DNA of 29,647 nucleotides, from IMG/VR virus record IMGVR_UViG_3300036859_000303, positions 1 to 29,647 of that record. One strand, 5' to 3'. Source of the stretch: a virus. This document shows, piece after piece, positions 6,484-13,886 of this stretch. Under the pieces are notes generated by a model. It did no database searches, was not told where the DNA came from, and worked only from the letters and a program-made list of their open reading frames with translations. Both the position numbers and the translations under genes were made by a program. Each line of letters opens with the position of its first letter. Position 1 is the stretch's first letter.

Positions 6484-7417
6484 GAGACAGGTGCGAGCGA
6501 TCTCCGCTCTCGTGGAAGGGTGCTCGATTCGCTCTGCCGAGCGGATTACCGAGATCCACCGCGATACAATCATGCGACTCGGCGTGACGGTTGGCAAAGG
6601 GTGCGCACGGCTTCACGATCACATGATGCGCGGCCTCAACGTTGCCGCCGTCGAGCTGGACGAGCAGTGGGCATTCGTCGGGAAGAAGCAGAAGCGCGTC
6701 TGTCACGATGACCCGGCCGAGATGGGCGACGCCTACCTGTTCGTTGCGCTCGCTGCCAACACGAAGGCCGTAATCTCCTACCTGGTCGGCAAGCGGACCT
6801 CGGAGAATACCCTTGCCCTAGCGACCGATCTTCGGGGCCGTATCGTGAACCGCCCGCAAATCACGAGCGACGGATTCCAGCCGTACCCCGATGCGATCGA
6901 TTACGCCTTCGGCCTGGACGCGGATTTCGCCCAGCTCGTGAAGGTATACCAGGCAACCCCTGGCAACAGCGCGGAGATCCGGTACTCCCCCGGGTCCATC
7001 AGGGATTTAGAAATCAGGAACGTTCGCGGTAACCCCGATCCCGAGCGGATCAGCACCAGCTACGTCGAGCGATTCAACCTGACTACGCGGATGGCCTCGC
7101 GCCGCTTCACGCGCCTCACCAACGGGTTCAGCAAGAAGCTAGAGAACCACAAGGCGGCGATCGCTCTCCACGTCGCGCACTACAACCTCTGCCGTGTCCA
7201 CGAAACGATCCGCGTAACGCCCGCGATGGCGCTCGGCGTGACGGATCACGTGTGGACCGTGGCCGAGCTGGTGAGCGCCGCCCTTGAAGCGCCAGCGCCT
7301 ACGCCTGTCGCGCCCGCTCCGTACCGGGGCATGAGCGGCGCTCGCGCCAAGGGTGAGACTCGCGGCCACGCGCCGTTCAAGGGCGGATTGCGACTCATTC
7401 CGGGCGGAAAGCGATAA
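6464..7417 (+). CDS. IS1-family-like DDE transposase
   Basis: The product has 317 residues. The N-terminus (about 10-50) holds a helix-turn-helix-like segment (GCSIRSAERITEIHRDTIMRL). The catalytic triad reads Asp66 in VELDEQWAFVGKK, Asp136 in ITSDGFQPY and Glu202 in SYVERFN. The C-terminus has TRLTNGFSKKLENH and HYNLCRVHETIRVTPAMAL, which I recall from proteins annotated as IS1 family transposases. All three acidic residues are present, so it may be active. AAGGAG lies 8-9 bases before the ATG. It runs opposite to its minus-strand neighbours. I could not identify terminal inverted repeats or a target duplication, so the limits of the element, if it is one, are unknown. Confidence 0.8.
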   Translation: MNVLPLERQVRAISALVEGCSIRSAERITEIHRDTIMRLGVTVGKGCARLHDHMMRGLNVAAVELDEQWAFVGKKQKRVCHDDPAEMGDAYLFVALAANTKAVISYLVGKRTSENTLALATDLRGRIVNRPQITSDGFQPYPDAIDYAFGLDADFAQLVKVYQATPGNSAEIRYSPGSIRDLEIRNVRGNPDPERISTSYVERFNLTTRMASRRFTRLTNGFSKKLENHKAAIALHVAHYNLCRVHETIRVTPAMALGVTDHVWTVAELVSAALEAPAPTPVAPAPYRGMSGARAKGETRGHAPFKGGLRLIPGGKR

Positions 7418-7427
7418 GGCCGGCCGG

Positions 7428-7703
7428 TCACCGCTCCTTATCGAGCCATTCCCACGCCCATTTGTGAAACAAACCCTGCCTTTCAGAGAGGTCAAGTTTG
7501 CAAACGAAGAGGAGGGCCTTTTCTCCTAGGTGGGGTTTCATCTTGTCTGCCCAAGCGTCTACTGAAAGGTCCGTGTACACAATCCAACAATTCGGGGCGT
7601 ACCGTAGCCAATCGGTGGCGTTGGCGTCGAATACCTCACGAAGCTCATCCTCTTTGCCGTATTGAGGCGTAAACCCGACGTGGAGAAAGCGCTGCGTCGC
7701 CAT
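7428..7703 (-). CDS. Unknown 91-residue protein
   Basis: The start is ATG 7703, four bases after the stop of the membrane-protein gene, so the two form a unit. The sequence alternates short strands and helices (RFLHVGFT, DWLRYAPNCWIVYTDLS, ALLFVCKLD, GLFHKWAWEWLDK). A ferredoxin-like or Cas2/SinR-like small fold is conceivable from the strand pattern 'WIVYT...LLFVCKLD', but this is weak. I do not recognise it. The last bases face the transposase end at 7417 with only 10 bases between the stops (convergent genes). It belongs to the bacterial insert. Confidence 0.55.
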   Translation of the reverse strand: MATQRFLHVGFTPQYGKEDELREVFDANATDWLRYAPNCWIVYTDLSVDAWADKMKPHLGEKALLFVCKLDLSERQGLFHKWAWEWLDKER

Positions 7704-7707
7704 TCTA

Positions 7708-8085
7708 TTATTCTCGGTCGAGTTCGGGCCCTGGGAGTTCGCGAGGGGCGGTAGGGTCAGGGACAGCCGGGGCGCTGGGTGGAGAACCAATCCCCTTTGC
7801 GGCCATCTCTACCTGTTGCCATTGAACCAATTCCGCTCCCTCCAGGAGGGCCGCTCCGGGATTCTTGAGCGCAAACGCCATGACGCCCGCAAAGTAGACG
7901 AGGAAAATCACGGCCGCTACCAAGCCGATCACTAGCGGGTCCGACATTTTCCAGGCCACGATGGCGAAAACTCCGAAGAGGGCGATGACCGCGGTGCTCG
8001 TCTTGCCCACTACGCCACCGAGCCTAATTTTGCCCATCGACTCGGCGGCAACGCCGACGGTTTTGAGAACCTCTTCGAGACCCAC
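7708..8085 (-). CDS. Small membrane protein with two transmembrane helices
   Basis: The product has 125 residues. Residues about 28-46 (TSTAVIALFGVFAIVAW) and about 51-72 (VIGLVAAVIFLVYFAGVMAFAL) are hydrophobic helices separated by a short polar turn, so both ends would lie on the same side. The tail (about 95-125) is Pro-rich and acidic, probably cytoplasmic. The start is GTG 8085, with GGAG immediately upstream inside a hairpin. It is followed by the 91-residue gene at 4 bases. The function is unknown. A membrane protein paired with a small soluble protein is seen in some bacterial accessory or defence cassettes, but nothing here proves that. Confidence 0.6.
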   Translation of the reverse strand: MGLEEVLKTVGVAAESMGKIRLGGVVGKTSTAVIALFGVFAIVAWKMSDPLVIGLVAAVIFLVYFAGVMAFALKNPGAALLEGAELVQWQQVEMAAKGIGSPPSAPAVPDPTAPRELPGPELDRE

Positions 8086-8092
8086 GGTTCTC
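8065..8092 (-). promoter_or_regulatory. Hairpin covering the ribosome site of the membrane-protein gene
   Basis: GAGAACC at 8065-8071 and GGTTCTC at 8086-8092 form a 7-bp stem. On the minus strand the first arm includes the GGAG ribosome-binding bases, and the GTG start (8085-8083) opens the loop. In the mRNA this could lower initiation. The 14-base loop makes it only moderately stable. Confidence 0.35.
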
Positions 8093-8172
8093 CGCGTACC
8101 GCATTCTCTGTGCGGAGGGAAAGGTTCCGATGTCTCTTATGCCTGCCGCGTCCCCCAACGGAATCGAGGATC

Positions 8173-8207
8173 AAAACCGGCCACTTCGAGTTAAAACCAG
8201 CCACTAC
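8173..8207. mobile_element. Probable IS21-type terminal repeat remnant
   Basis: AAAACCGGCCACT (8173-8185) and AAAACCAGCCACT (8193-8205) are direct copies with one mismatch and a 20-bp period. Read on the minus strand this is AGTGGCTGGTTTT, spacer, AGTGGCCGGTTTT, the style of multiple terminal repeats I know from IS21-family ends. No istA or istB gene is present. It lies 3-4 bases from the stop codon of the phage gene at 8211, so it probably marks the right edge of the foreign segment. Confidence 0.5.
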
Positions 8208-8210
8208 CCG

Positions 8211-8579
8211 TCATTCGTCGCGCTCGGGCTCGCCGCGGGCGGCCGATAGCAGGTCGTCCATTGCCGCCATGATGGCTCCGCAGCCGGCTGCCATGCCTTG
8301 CGACCGAAAAATGTTCTGCGGGTCCTTGTCGGTGGCGCACTTGGTGATCGCCTCGCCGTAGATTTCGTCGATACGCTGGCGGAGCGCCTTCCAGAGCTGG
8401 CGGTAGTCGACTGGGGCGTGAGCCGAGGCAACCAGCGGGGCGGACTCGTAGCCGTGCGAGATGTCGTCGGGGCCGTTTGGTGGCTCTGCCGTGCTGGGTT
8501 GAGCTGCAACCGTACTATGCGGTGCAGCGGACGGCCGTGGGCTGGGACGGCTGGCTGGAGTCGAACCGGCGGCGCTCAC
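8211..8579 (-). CDS. Head-module protein of unknown function, 122 residues
   Basis: GTG 8579 overlaps the stop of the 27-residue gene upstream (GTGA). The first 45 residues are Pro/Ala/Ser-rich and likely disordered. Residues about 58-113 look helical and ordered (YRQLWKALRQRIDEIYGEAI, MAAGCGAIMAAMDDLL). The gene lies after the portal on the late transcript and just before the bacterial insert, so its former downstream neighbour was probably the scaffold-like gene. The C-terminus (RGEPERDE) ends within 5 bases of the IS21-like repeat, so a small change to the original end is possible. I do not recognise the family. Confidence 0.55.
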   Translation of the reverse strand: MSAAGSTPASRPSPRPSAAPHSTVAAQPSTAEPPNGPDDISHGYESAPLVASAHAPVDYRQLWKALRQRIDEIYGEAITKCATDKDPQNIFRSQGMAAGCGAIMAAMDDLLSAARGEPERDE

Positions 8580-8659
8580 TTGGCGGGCTTCGGGCGCTTC
8601 GGCCGGCTCGGCGCCTTCGGCTTCTTGTTCTGGCCTTTGTAGCGCATTCCTTTTGGCAT
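8576..8659 (-). CDS. 27-residue Lys/Pro-rich protein
   Basis: ATG 8659 follows AAGGAG by about 8 bases. The peptide starts MPKGMRYKGQNKKPK and continues with Pro/Lys/Arg to a final PAK. Its TGA stop overlaps the GTG of the next gene. Very short, very basic genes between portal and scaffold occur in other phages in my memory, but no function is known to me. Good ribosome site, close packing and the stop/start overlap support a real gene. Confidence 0.6.
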   Translation of the reverse strand: MPKGMRYKGQNKKPKAPSRPKRPKPAK

Positions 8660-8683
8660 GACGGCGGTCTCCTTACTATACTA

Positions 8684-8696
8684 TGTAGCAGCTACA
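8684..8696. repeat. Palindrome TGTAGC-A-GCTACA after the portal gene
   Basis: A 13-bp palindrome lies directly after the portal stop codon (8699-8697, minus strand) and before the ribosome site of the 27-residue gene. The same TGTAGC or AGCTAC words recur in the divergence region (13.5-13.7 kb). It may be a protein-binding site or a weak RNA hairpin. Confidence 0.35.
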
Positions 8697-10715
8697 CTAC
8701 TGCAGATTTCCGTTTCCACTGCTGGAGCCGGCAGGTTGGCCGCCGGACGGGCCGGCAATTTGCAGAAGCTCTGCCAGCTGGGGTGGAGCGCCACCGGCAC
8801 TCTGGCTGGCTGCCGCGCCCGGCTGTGCGCCCGGCCCCATCGGCCCCGGCTGAGCAGCCAACGCGGTCATCGCATCGGCAATCAAGCTCACGTCGAGATC
8901 GAAAGCCGAGTAGCTCTGCAGGAGCTTCGCCATGGCTTTGGTCAGCACCTCGATGCCGGCCGCCATCGCCTGCTTCATGCCGGCTGGCATCTGCGGCTGC
9001 ATCAGCACCGGAGCCAGCTGCCCGAGCATCATGATGTGGTCGCGCACCATGCCGTAGAGCTGAACGTTCGACTGCTTCTCCATCTCGCGGTTCACGGCCT
9101 GTGTCGAGATGTTCAGCTTGATCGCGACGAAGTTACGCAGGTTGTCCTGGAGGCCGAGCAGCACGCGAACCTGCTGGGCGTCCTCGGGGTCGAGCACCTG
9201 CTCGGGGCTGCCCGGCATCTCCGGGTCCGGCAGGCCGTGGGTCTGGTACAGCTCAGCCACCTGGCGGCCCTGCTCGGACAGGGCCTTCCGGATCTCGCTG
9301 GTGTTCAAGTCGAACCGGCGAGAGCCTTCTTGCAGGAGCGCCATCACGGTCGTCGCCGCGGCTCGGCCGAGCGGGCTCGACATGTTGCCCTGGTTGATAT
9401 CGGTCTGGCCGACGCGCTTCTCGGCAAGCTGGGTGACGCTTTGCTCTTCGAAGACGTCGGTCTGGATGTTGCTGCTCGGCCGGAACTCGACCAGGTCGGC
9501 CGGGTTCAGCATCTTGATGACCCTGCCGGACTTCGGCCGGATGGTGTCCGGCAGGTTCGACGCCGCCGAGCCTTTGTACATGACGATGTTGGCGAGATGG
9601 GCACGGTCACGACGCTGATTGTGGATGGTGCTGGCCTCGTCCTGGAGCTGCTCGATCATCTCGGGCACACCGATGCCGTCGAATTCGCCTTCTTCCTCGA
9701 TGAACCGGGTCACGATGTAGGGGCGCATCTGCGACGGGTAGGGGTTGGCGCGCAGCCGAAGGATCGTCCGCGTGTCGAGATGCAGCATCATCACGTATTC
9801 TTCGGGGTAGCCGTCGTGGTCGAGATCACGGGAGAGCCAGACGGTCCAGATTTGCCAGAGGCCGAACTCGGGAGCGGTGTCGGTGCCGACTCCGCCGGAC
9901 AGCTCGCGGCGCTGGCGGCGTAGGTCGGTTTCGCCGTCGGGATTGCCGGCCAGCTTGGCCAGCTCGGTCGGATCGATGAAGGGCGGGGGACCGCCCAGTG
10001 TGCTGTAGGCCAGCTGCTGCAGCCGGTCCCAGCTGAAGTACATACGGTGCGCAAGAAAGGGTGCTCGCTGGAGGTCGGCAAACCCGTCGACAGTCAGGAT
10101 GTCTTCGCGGGGCACCCACGTCGGGTCGGGACCGTACCGGACCTCGCTATCGACGGTTTGCTGGGTGGCGTCGTCGTAGCGCCGCACCAGCTCGGAGCGC
10201 CAGCCGTTGTACAGCACACTGGTGCCTAGCTTGACTGTCTCCATCACGAGAGGCTTCACCACTCGCTCTTGGTCCCAGACATTCTGGCGGCACCAGTCGA
10301 GCCAGCGCTCGAGCGGCTTCACGGCGTCGGCGAACTTACGGTTCAGCTCGGTGCCGGTCCAGTGGGGCTCGACCGCGAAGATAGCCTGCATGATGCGTGC
10401 GATGATGATGTCGCTATAGATTGCCGCCAGAGGGACGACCACGTTGCTGGCTCCGGCGTGCGGATATTCCTTGACGCGGTCGCGCGGCTCGGCTCGGTAC
10501 AAGCGCTGCCAGCGGAGCCAGTTTTGCTCGCGAGTGGTCCGGAGCCCGAGCTGAAGCGTGATCTCGTCGGCGTATGCGGCAGCCAGGCTCGCGAGGTCGC
10601 TGTCGGTGAGCGCGACCGGCTCCGGGCCAGCCATGCTCTCGGCGGCAGTGTCCGGCCGGTCGGGCATGGTGTCGGTGGTGTCCTGGTCGGCGGTCGGCGG
10701 CGGTCGGCGAGCCAC
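8697..10715 (-). CDS. Portal protein
   Basis: The product has up to 672 residues and would form the dodecameric ring through which DNA enters the head. Features include an N-terminal charged region, the stretch TREQNWLRWQRLYR, a conserved HAGASNVVVPL near residue 86, long helical segments, and a C-terminal region rich in Gln, Met and Ala (about 600-672) that fits a barrel or flexible tail. It follows the large terminase and precedes head-assembly genes, the standard order. It resembles the large P22-like or Mu-like portals rather than the shorter HK97 type, judged by length. The start is uncertain: GTG 10715 has no clear ribosome site, and ATG at 10667 or about 10634 would shorten it by 16-27 residues of low-complexity sequence. 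Confidence 0.82.
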   Translation of the reverse strand: MARRPPPTADQDTTDTMPDRPDTAAESMAGPEPVALTDSDLASLAAAYADEITLQLGLRTTREQNWLRWQRLYRAEPRDRVKEYPHAGASNVVVPLAAIYSDIIIARIMQAIFAVEPHWTGTELNRKFADAVKPLERWLDWCRQNVWDQERVVKPLVMETVKLGTSVLYNGWRSELVRRYDDATQQTVDSEVRYGPDPTWVPREDILTVDGFADLQRAPFLAHRMYFSWDRLQQLAYSTLGGPPPFIDPTELAKLAGNPDGETDLRRQRRELSGGVGTDTAPEFGLWQIWTVWLSRDLDHDGYPEEYVMMLHLDTRTILRLRANPYPSQMRPYIVTRFIEEEGEFDGIGVPEMIEQLQDEASTIHNQRRDRAHLANIVMYKGSAASNLPDTIRPKSGRVIKMLNPADLVEFRPSSNIQTDVFEEQSVTQLAEKRVGQTDINQGNMSSPLGRAAATTVMALLQEGSRRFDLNTSEIRKALSEQGRQVAELYQTHGLPDPEMPGSPEQVLDPEDAQQVRVLLGLQDNLRNFVAIKLNISTQAVNREMEKQSNVQLYGMVRDHIMMLGQLAPVLMQPQMPAGMKQAMAAGIEVLTKAMAKLLQSYSAFDLDVSLIADAMTALAAQPGPMGPGAQPGAAASQSAGGAPPQLAELLQIAGPSGGQPAGSSSGNGNLQ

Positions 10716-10797
10716 GGCGGCGAGCTTACGCCTGCGATGGTGGCAAAAGCAAGGCTCAGCTATGAATGAGACATGTCAGCCTGTCTAGCGGCGCCGC

Positions 10798-12390
10798 TCA
10801 GTAGCCGGTGATGGGGCTGCGGGTCCGGTCGGCGGTGTCGTCGTCGACATCGAGGCCGGCGGACCGTTCGTCGCGCGACCGCTCCCAAAGCTCTTCGCGA
10901 GTCGGCGTCCGGGGCTCGTACCAGACTGTCGGCGCCCACGCTAGCGCATCGAGGATGTCGACAGTCGTGCCGGTCGGGAAGCTCTCGTACTCGGCCAGCA
11001 GCTCGAGGTCGGCTCGGCTGACGTAGACCCGGCCCTGCTCGACGAACGGGTAGAACGCTCGGATCCGGCTCTGCTTGGATCGGCTGCTGTCCTGGGGCAG
11101 CTTGCGGAGACGCATCCGCGGGAAAGTCGCCACCATCCAGTTCCAGAACACGATGTGGCCGCCGAACACTTCGATGGCGGCCGACTCTGGCTGGAACCTC
11201 TGGTAGACTTCGTAGGCTCTGCGGATGGTTGCTTCGGGGGCCGACCGCTCAGCCCAGGTGTGCAACACCACGATGTCGAAGGGCTCGGTTGGCGAGGGCG
11301 GCGGCGTCAGCGCCACGACCACGTTGGCCGACCTGGCGTCGTCGGATTCTGGTGACAGGCCGGCGTCGATCAGCTGGAACACGGTGCAGCTTGCGAGCGG
11401 GACGGTCCGTAGGGTGCCGTCGCGGCGCTCGAGCCGAAGGCACGGCTGGCCGGTGCCGTCGGGTCGCGGCTCAGTGGCAGTCGTGTACCAGCAAAGCTGG
11501 CCGGGGTCGAACTCGGTAGCTCCGACAGCGAGAGCCCGGTTCTTGTACTGGAGCGCGAACCAGGCCGCACCGTACTTCTGCAGGATGCGCCGCAGCTCAA
11601 CCTGCGGCATCCGGCTCCAGAGTGGATTCAGCTCGTCGTCGATGCCGAGATGAAAGTAGTCGAGGTGCTCGGCTTCGTGCTTCAGCATCCAGTCGGCGAG
11701 ATCGTTGACACCCCAGCGGGTGCCGACCGTGTCGATGGTGTGGAGCGGGTCGACGAGCAGCGACTCCGCCAGCACATGCTGGTCGATGGCTTTCTGCATG
11801 ACCGTCGGGCTCTCGCGGGCTTCCTTGCCGACGAGATCGTCTTCCTTGATGCGCTCGTAGTGGTTGGAGGTGCTGGCGCCGCCAGCGCCGATGCCCTCGA
11901 TCGTCGGTTCGGGCCACGGCTCGGTGCGGCGAAGCTCCAGCTGGGTTTGGTTCCAGCGGACGCGGCGGTCGGCGAGGTCGGGCAGCCGGTCTCCGAACAG
12001 CCACTGGTATGTGGGCTGGACCGCGATGGCTTGCATCATGCCGAGCCACTTGACCGTGTTGCCGATGATCTCGTTGACGAGCAGGATGCGGGTGTTGGGG
12101 TCGACAGTGGCGAGGCGGAGGCTGTCGGCGATGGTCCACACGCTGGTTTTCAAATGACCACGAGGGGCTAGCCCGAGCTTTCGGCGGCTCGGCCGCTCGA
12201 TCCAGCGGCTCATGGTGCCGTGCAGCACCGGGTCGAGGTCGCGGAAGCCGCAGACGGTCGTCGCGAAGGCATACGTAGATCGAAGGCAGGCTTCGCGGAG
12301 CGCCTGACGTTGCTGGTCGGCCGAGTCAGCAGCTCCGAAGCTGGCGCGGACGATGGGGGAGGCGGAGTCGACGGAGCCCGGCGGCGGCAC
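10798..12390 (-). CDS. terL: Terminase large subunit
   Basis: The product has 530 residues and would be the ATP-driven motor and headful or cos nuclease that packages DNA. In the N-terminal ATPase, APRGHLKTS (75-83, Lys81) is a variant Walker A of the R-x-H-x-K-(T/S) type seen in many phage terminases, RILLVNE (101-107) is a core strand, and YERIKEDDLVG (178-188) carries the Walker B acids. In the C-terminal RNase H-like nuclease, FQLIDAGLS has Asp342, a second acid lies in AAIEVFGGH, and VDILDALAWA supplies the late Asp. The start GTG 12390 has no strong ribosome site. It lies downstream of the candidate small terminase and 82 bases upstream of the portal. Confidence 0.88.
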   Translation of the reverse strand: MPPPGSVDSASPIVRASFGAADSADQQRQALREACLRSTYAFATTVCGFRDLDPVLHGTMSRWIERPSRRKLGLAPRGHLKTSVWTIADSLRLATVDPNTRILLVNEIIGNTVKWLGMMQAIAVQPTYQWLFGDRLPDLADRRVRWNQTQLELRRTEPWPEPTIEGIGAGGASTSNHYERIKEDDLVGKEARESPTVMQKAIDQHVLAESLLVDPLHTIDTVGTRWGVNDLADWMLKHEAEHLDYFHLGIDDELNPLWSRMPQVELRRILQKYGAAWFALQYKNRALAVGATEFDPGQLCWYTTATEPRPDGTGQPCLRLERRDGTLRTVPLASCTVFQLIDAGLSPESDDARSANVVVALTPPPSPTEPFDIVVLHTWAERSAPEATIRRAYEVYQRFQPESAAIEVFGGHIVFWNWMVATFPRMRLRKLPQDSSRSKQSRIRAFYPFVEQGRVYVSRADLELLAEYESFPTGTTVDILDALAWAPTVWYEPRTPTREELWERSRDERSAGLDVDDDTADRTRSPITGY

Positions 12391-12486
12391 GCTATCGCTC
12401 TGACCCGAATTGCGTTGAGGGACCGGCTAGCAGGCCGTTTCGTCGGATGTCTGAGCCTGGCATGGCCATAGCTGCCGCTAGCCGAG

Positions 12487-13407
12487 CTACTTCCGCTGTT
12501 CTAGTTGGTAAGGCTGTTCGGAGGCAGGCTGCAGGAGTTGGCTGGACGGTGCGTCGTCGGCTGGGCGTTCAGGCAGGGCCTGCCGGAGCGCATAGCCGAG
12601 CGGTCCGTGCTCGAGATCGATCGCGTCGACGAGTGGTAGCTCGGCGGCCAGCTTGGCGATGTTCCGGAGAGTCTGCTCGCCAAGCTCGACGCGGACAGTG
12701 GTGTCGGTTTTCGTCGCGGCTCGGAGGCCGGGGCGGTCGAGCGCGCTATCGCTGACGCGAGCCAGCACGTTTGGATCGGAGCAGTTCTGCAGCAGGTCGG
12801 CCTGGACCTGTGCAGCCAGAAAGGCGTTGTTCTCTATCAGCAAACGGGCTTCGGTGAAGGGTTGGAGGGCGGCGGCGTCGGGGGTAGCGGCGGCGCGGTC
12901 GGCGAGCACTCGGGCTTTGGCGGTGATGTAGGCCGGATTCGAAGCGATGGTGGTGAGGCCGCGGGCTGGGGGCCAGCCGACTGCGGCTGCCGCGACTTCG
13001 GGCCGATCGCCAGCGACCATGCGACGAGCAAACTCGAGCAGCTCGGCAGCGCGCTGGACGTCGGCTCGGACGCTGGGTCGGGGCAGCCGTGCAGCGCGGT
13101 CGACCGCGGCTCGGCTCAGTACGGCAGCGACCTCGGCCGGCCGGACTGCAGCCACTTTCGCGGCATCCGGCGGGGTGGCCGTGTTGGTCAGGACGACAGG
13201 ATGGTCCGGCCGAGCAGCGCACGCAGCGGGGCTGCTTTTGGCCGCGGCAGTCGCAGCTGCTGGAACCGCGCCGGCCGCGTCCACTGAAGCAGCCACTGCA
13301 GGAAAGGCGTCGGAGCCGAGGTTGAGCGGGCGGTAGCAGCGCACGTAGCCGAGGGTAGCACGAAGCCTGCAGTTAGTGTCAATGACGGCAGTAGCTGGTG
13401 CTGGCAA
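12487..13407 (-). CDS. Candidate terminase small subunit, Ala-rich
   Basis: The frame spans up to 306 residues, beginning with TTG 13407. The start is uncertain because the first 90 residues are Ala/Pro-rich, with GTG codons as alternatives. Residues about 115-285 are helical (VQRAAELLEFARRMV, LIENNAFLAAQVQADLLQ, GEQTLRNIAKLAAELPLVD). No clear helix-turn-helix is visible. The role is suggested by position, directly before the large terminase at the head of the minus-strand operon, where small terminases sit. Small terminases recognise the packaging site, often in or beside their own gene, which makes the repeats at 13.5-13.9 kb of interest. Another helical head-associated protein is possible. 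Confidence 0.5.
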   Translation of the reverse strand: MPAPATAVIDTNCRLRATLGYVRCYRPLNLGSDAFPAVAASVDAAGAVPAAATAAAKSSPAACAARPDHPVVLTNTATPPDAAKVAAVRPAEVAAVLSRAAVDRAARLPRPSVRADVQRAAELLEFARRMVAGDRPEVAAAAVGWPPARGLTTIASNPAYITAKARVLADRAAATPDAAALQPFTEARLLIENNAFLAAQVQADLLQNCSDPNVLARVSDSALDRPGLRAATKTDTTVRVELGEQTLRNIAKLAAELPLVDAIDLEHGPLGYALRQALPERPADDAPSSQLLQPASEQPYQLEQRK

Positions 13408-13572
13408 GACACCGAGCCGCGCAGTTTAGGACACTCGGCGACAGACACTACCCAGTAGCTACAGTACCTACAACGCAAGGTGTGAACTTTTTGGCCGGTC
13501 TGCGCGCCGGAGCGCGGCTGGCGGCTGTAGCAGTCTCGCTTGAGAACGTAGAAGGACGAGCCCGCTACGACC

Positions 13573-13594
13573 AGCTACAGCTCTAGCTATAGCT
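13573..13594. repeat. Four AGCT motifs at exact 6-bp spacing
   Basis: AGCT occurs at 13573, 13579, 13585 and 13591, a strict 6-bp period. Six more AGCT copies follow up to about 13690. Ten copies in about 120 bp is far above the roughly one per 256 bp expected by chance. Confidence 0.6.
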
Positions 13595-13633
13595 GCTGTA
13601 ACAATAGCTGTAGCAGTAGCAGCTCCAGCATCT

Positions 13634-13655
13634 ACACTAGCTGCCACACTAGCTG
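13634..13655. repeat. Tandem copy of ACACTAGCTG, 12-bp period
   Basis: ACACTAGCTG occurs at 13634-13643 and again at 13646-13655, inside the AGCT-rich stretch. A third partial match (CTCTAGCTG) lies near 13680. Confidence 0.5.
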
Positions 13656-13820
13656 TGCTAAGCATGCTAGTTATTAAGCTCTAGCTGTGCTGCGCGTTGG
13701 TGAGAGGCTCTGCACCGCTGAGCACAGGGGTGGGCCTGGGGGGAACCGCCCTGCTGCTTAGCTGCTTGCAGCAGTACAACAGAAGAACAGGCCAGCTCGC
13801 AGCGTAGCAGCAGCAAGAAT

Positions 13821-13886
13821 ATCCGCTGCAGTAGATGATATGGTGATCCGCCCCAGCGGTCGGGGCTGCAGCCATCCGCTGCAGTA
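13821..13886. repeat. Direct repeat ATCCGCTGCAGTA, 53 bp apart
   Basis: The 13-bp word occurs at 13821-13833 and 13874-13886 in the same direction. Each contains the palindrome CTGCAG and is followed by a purine-rich run. It may be a protein-binding iteron. Confidence 0.5.

Noticed and set aside
8658-9923. Plus-strand open frame of 421 codons
   Set aside because: It lies antisense to the portal gene, is His/Leu/Arg-rich and shows no motif.
12392-12469. 25-residue minus-strand frame ending one base before the large terminase start
   Set aside because: There is no ribosome site and no distinctive sequence; coupling to the terminase start is possible but unsupported.
13468-13665. Minus-strand Ala-rich open frame of 65 codons
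   Set aside because: It arises from the AGCT/GCT-rich repeats, has no ribosome site and no ordered pattern.
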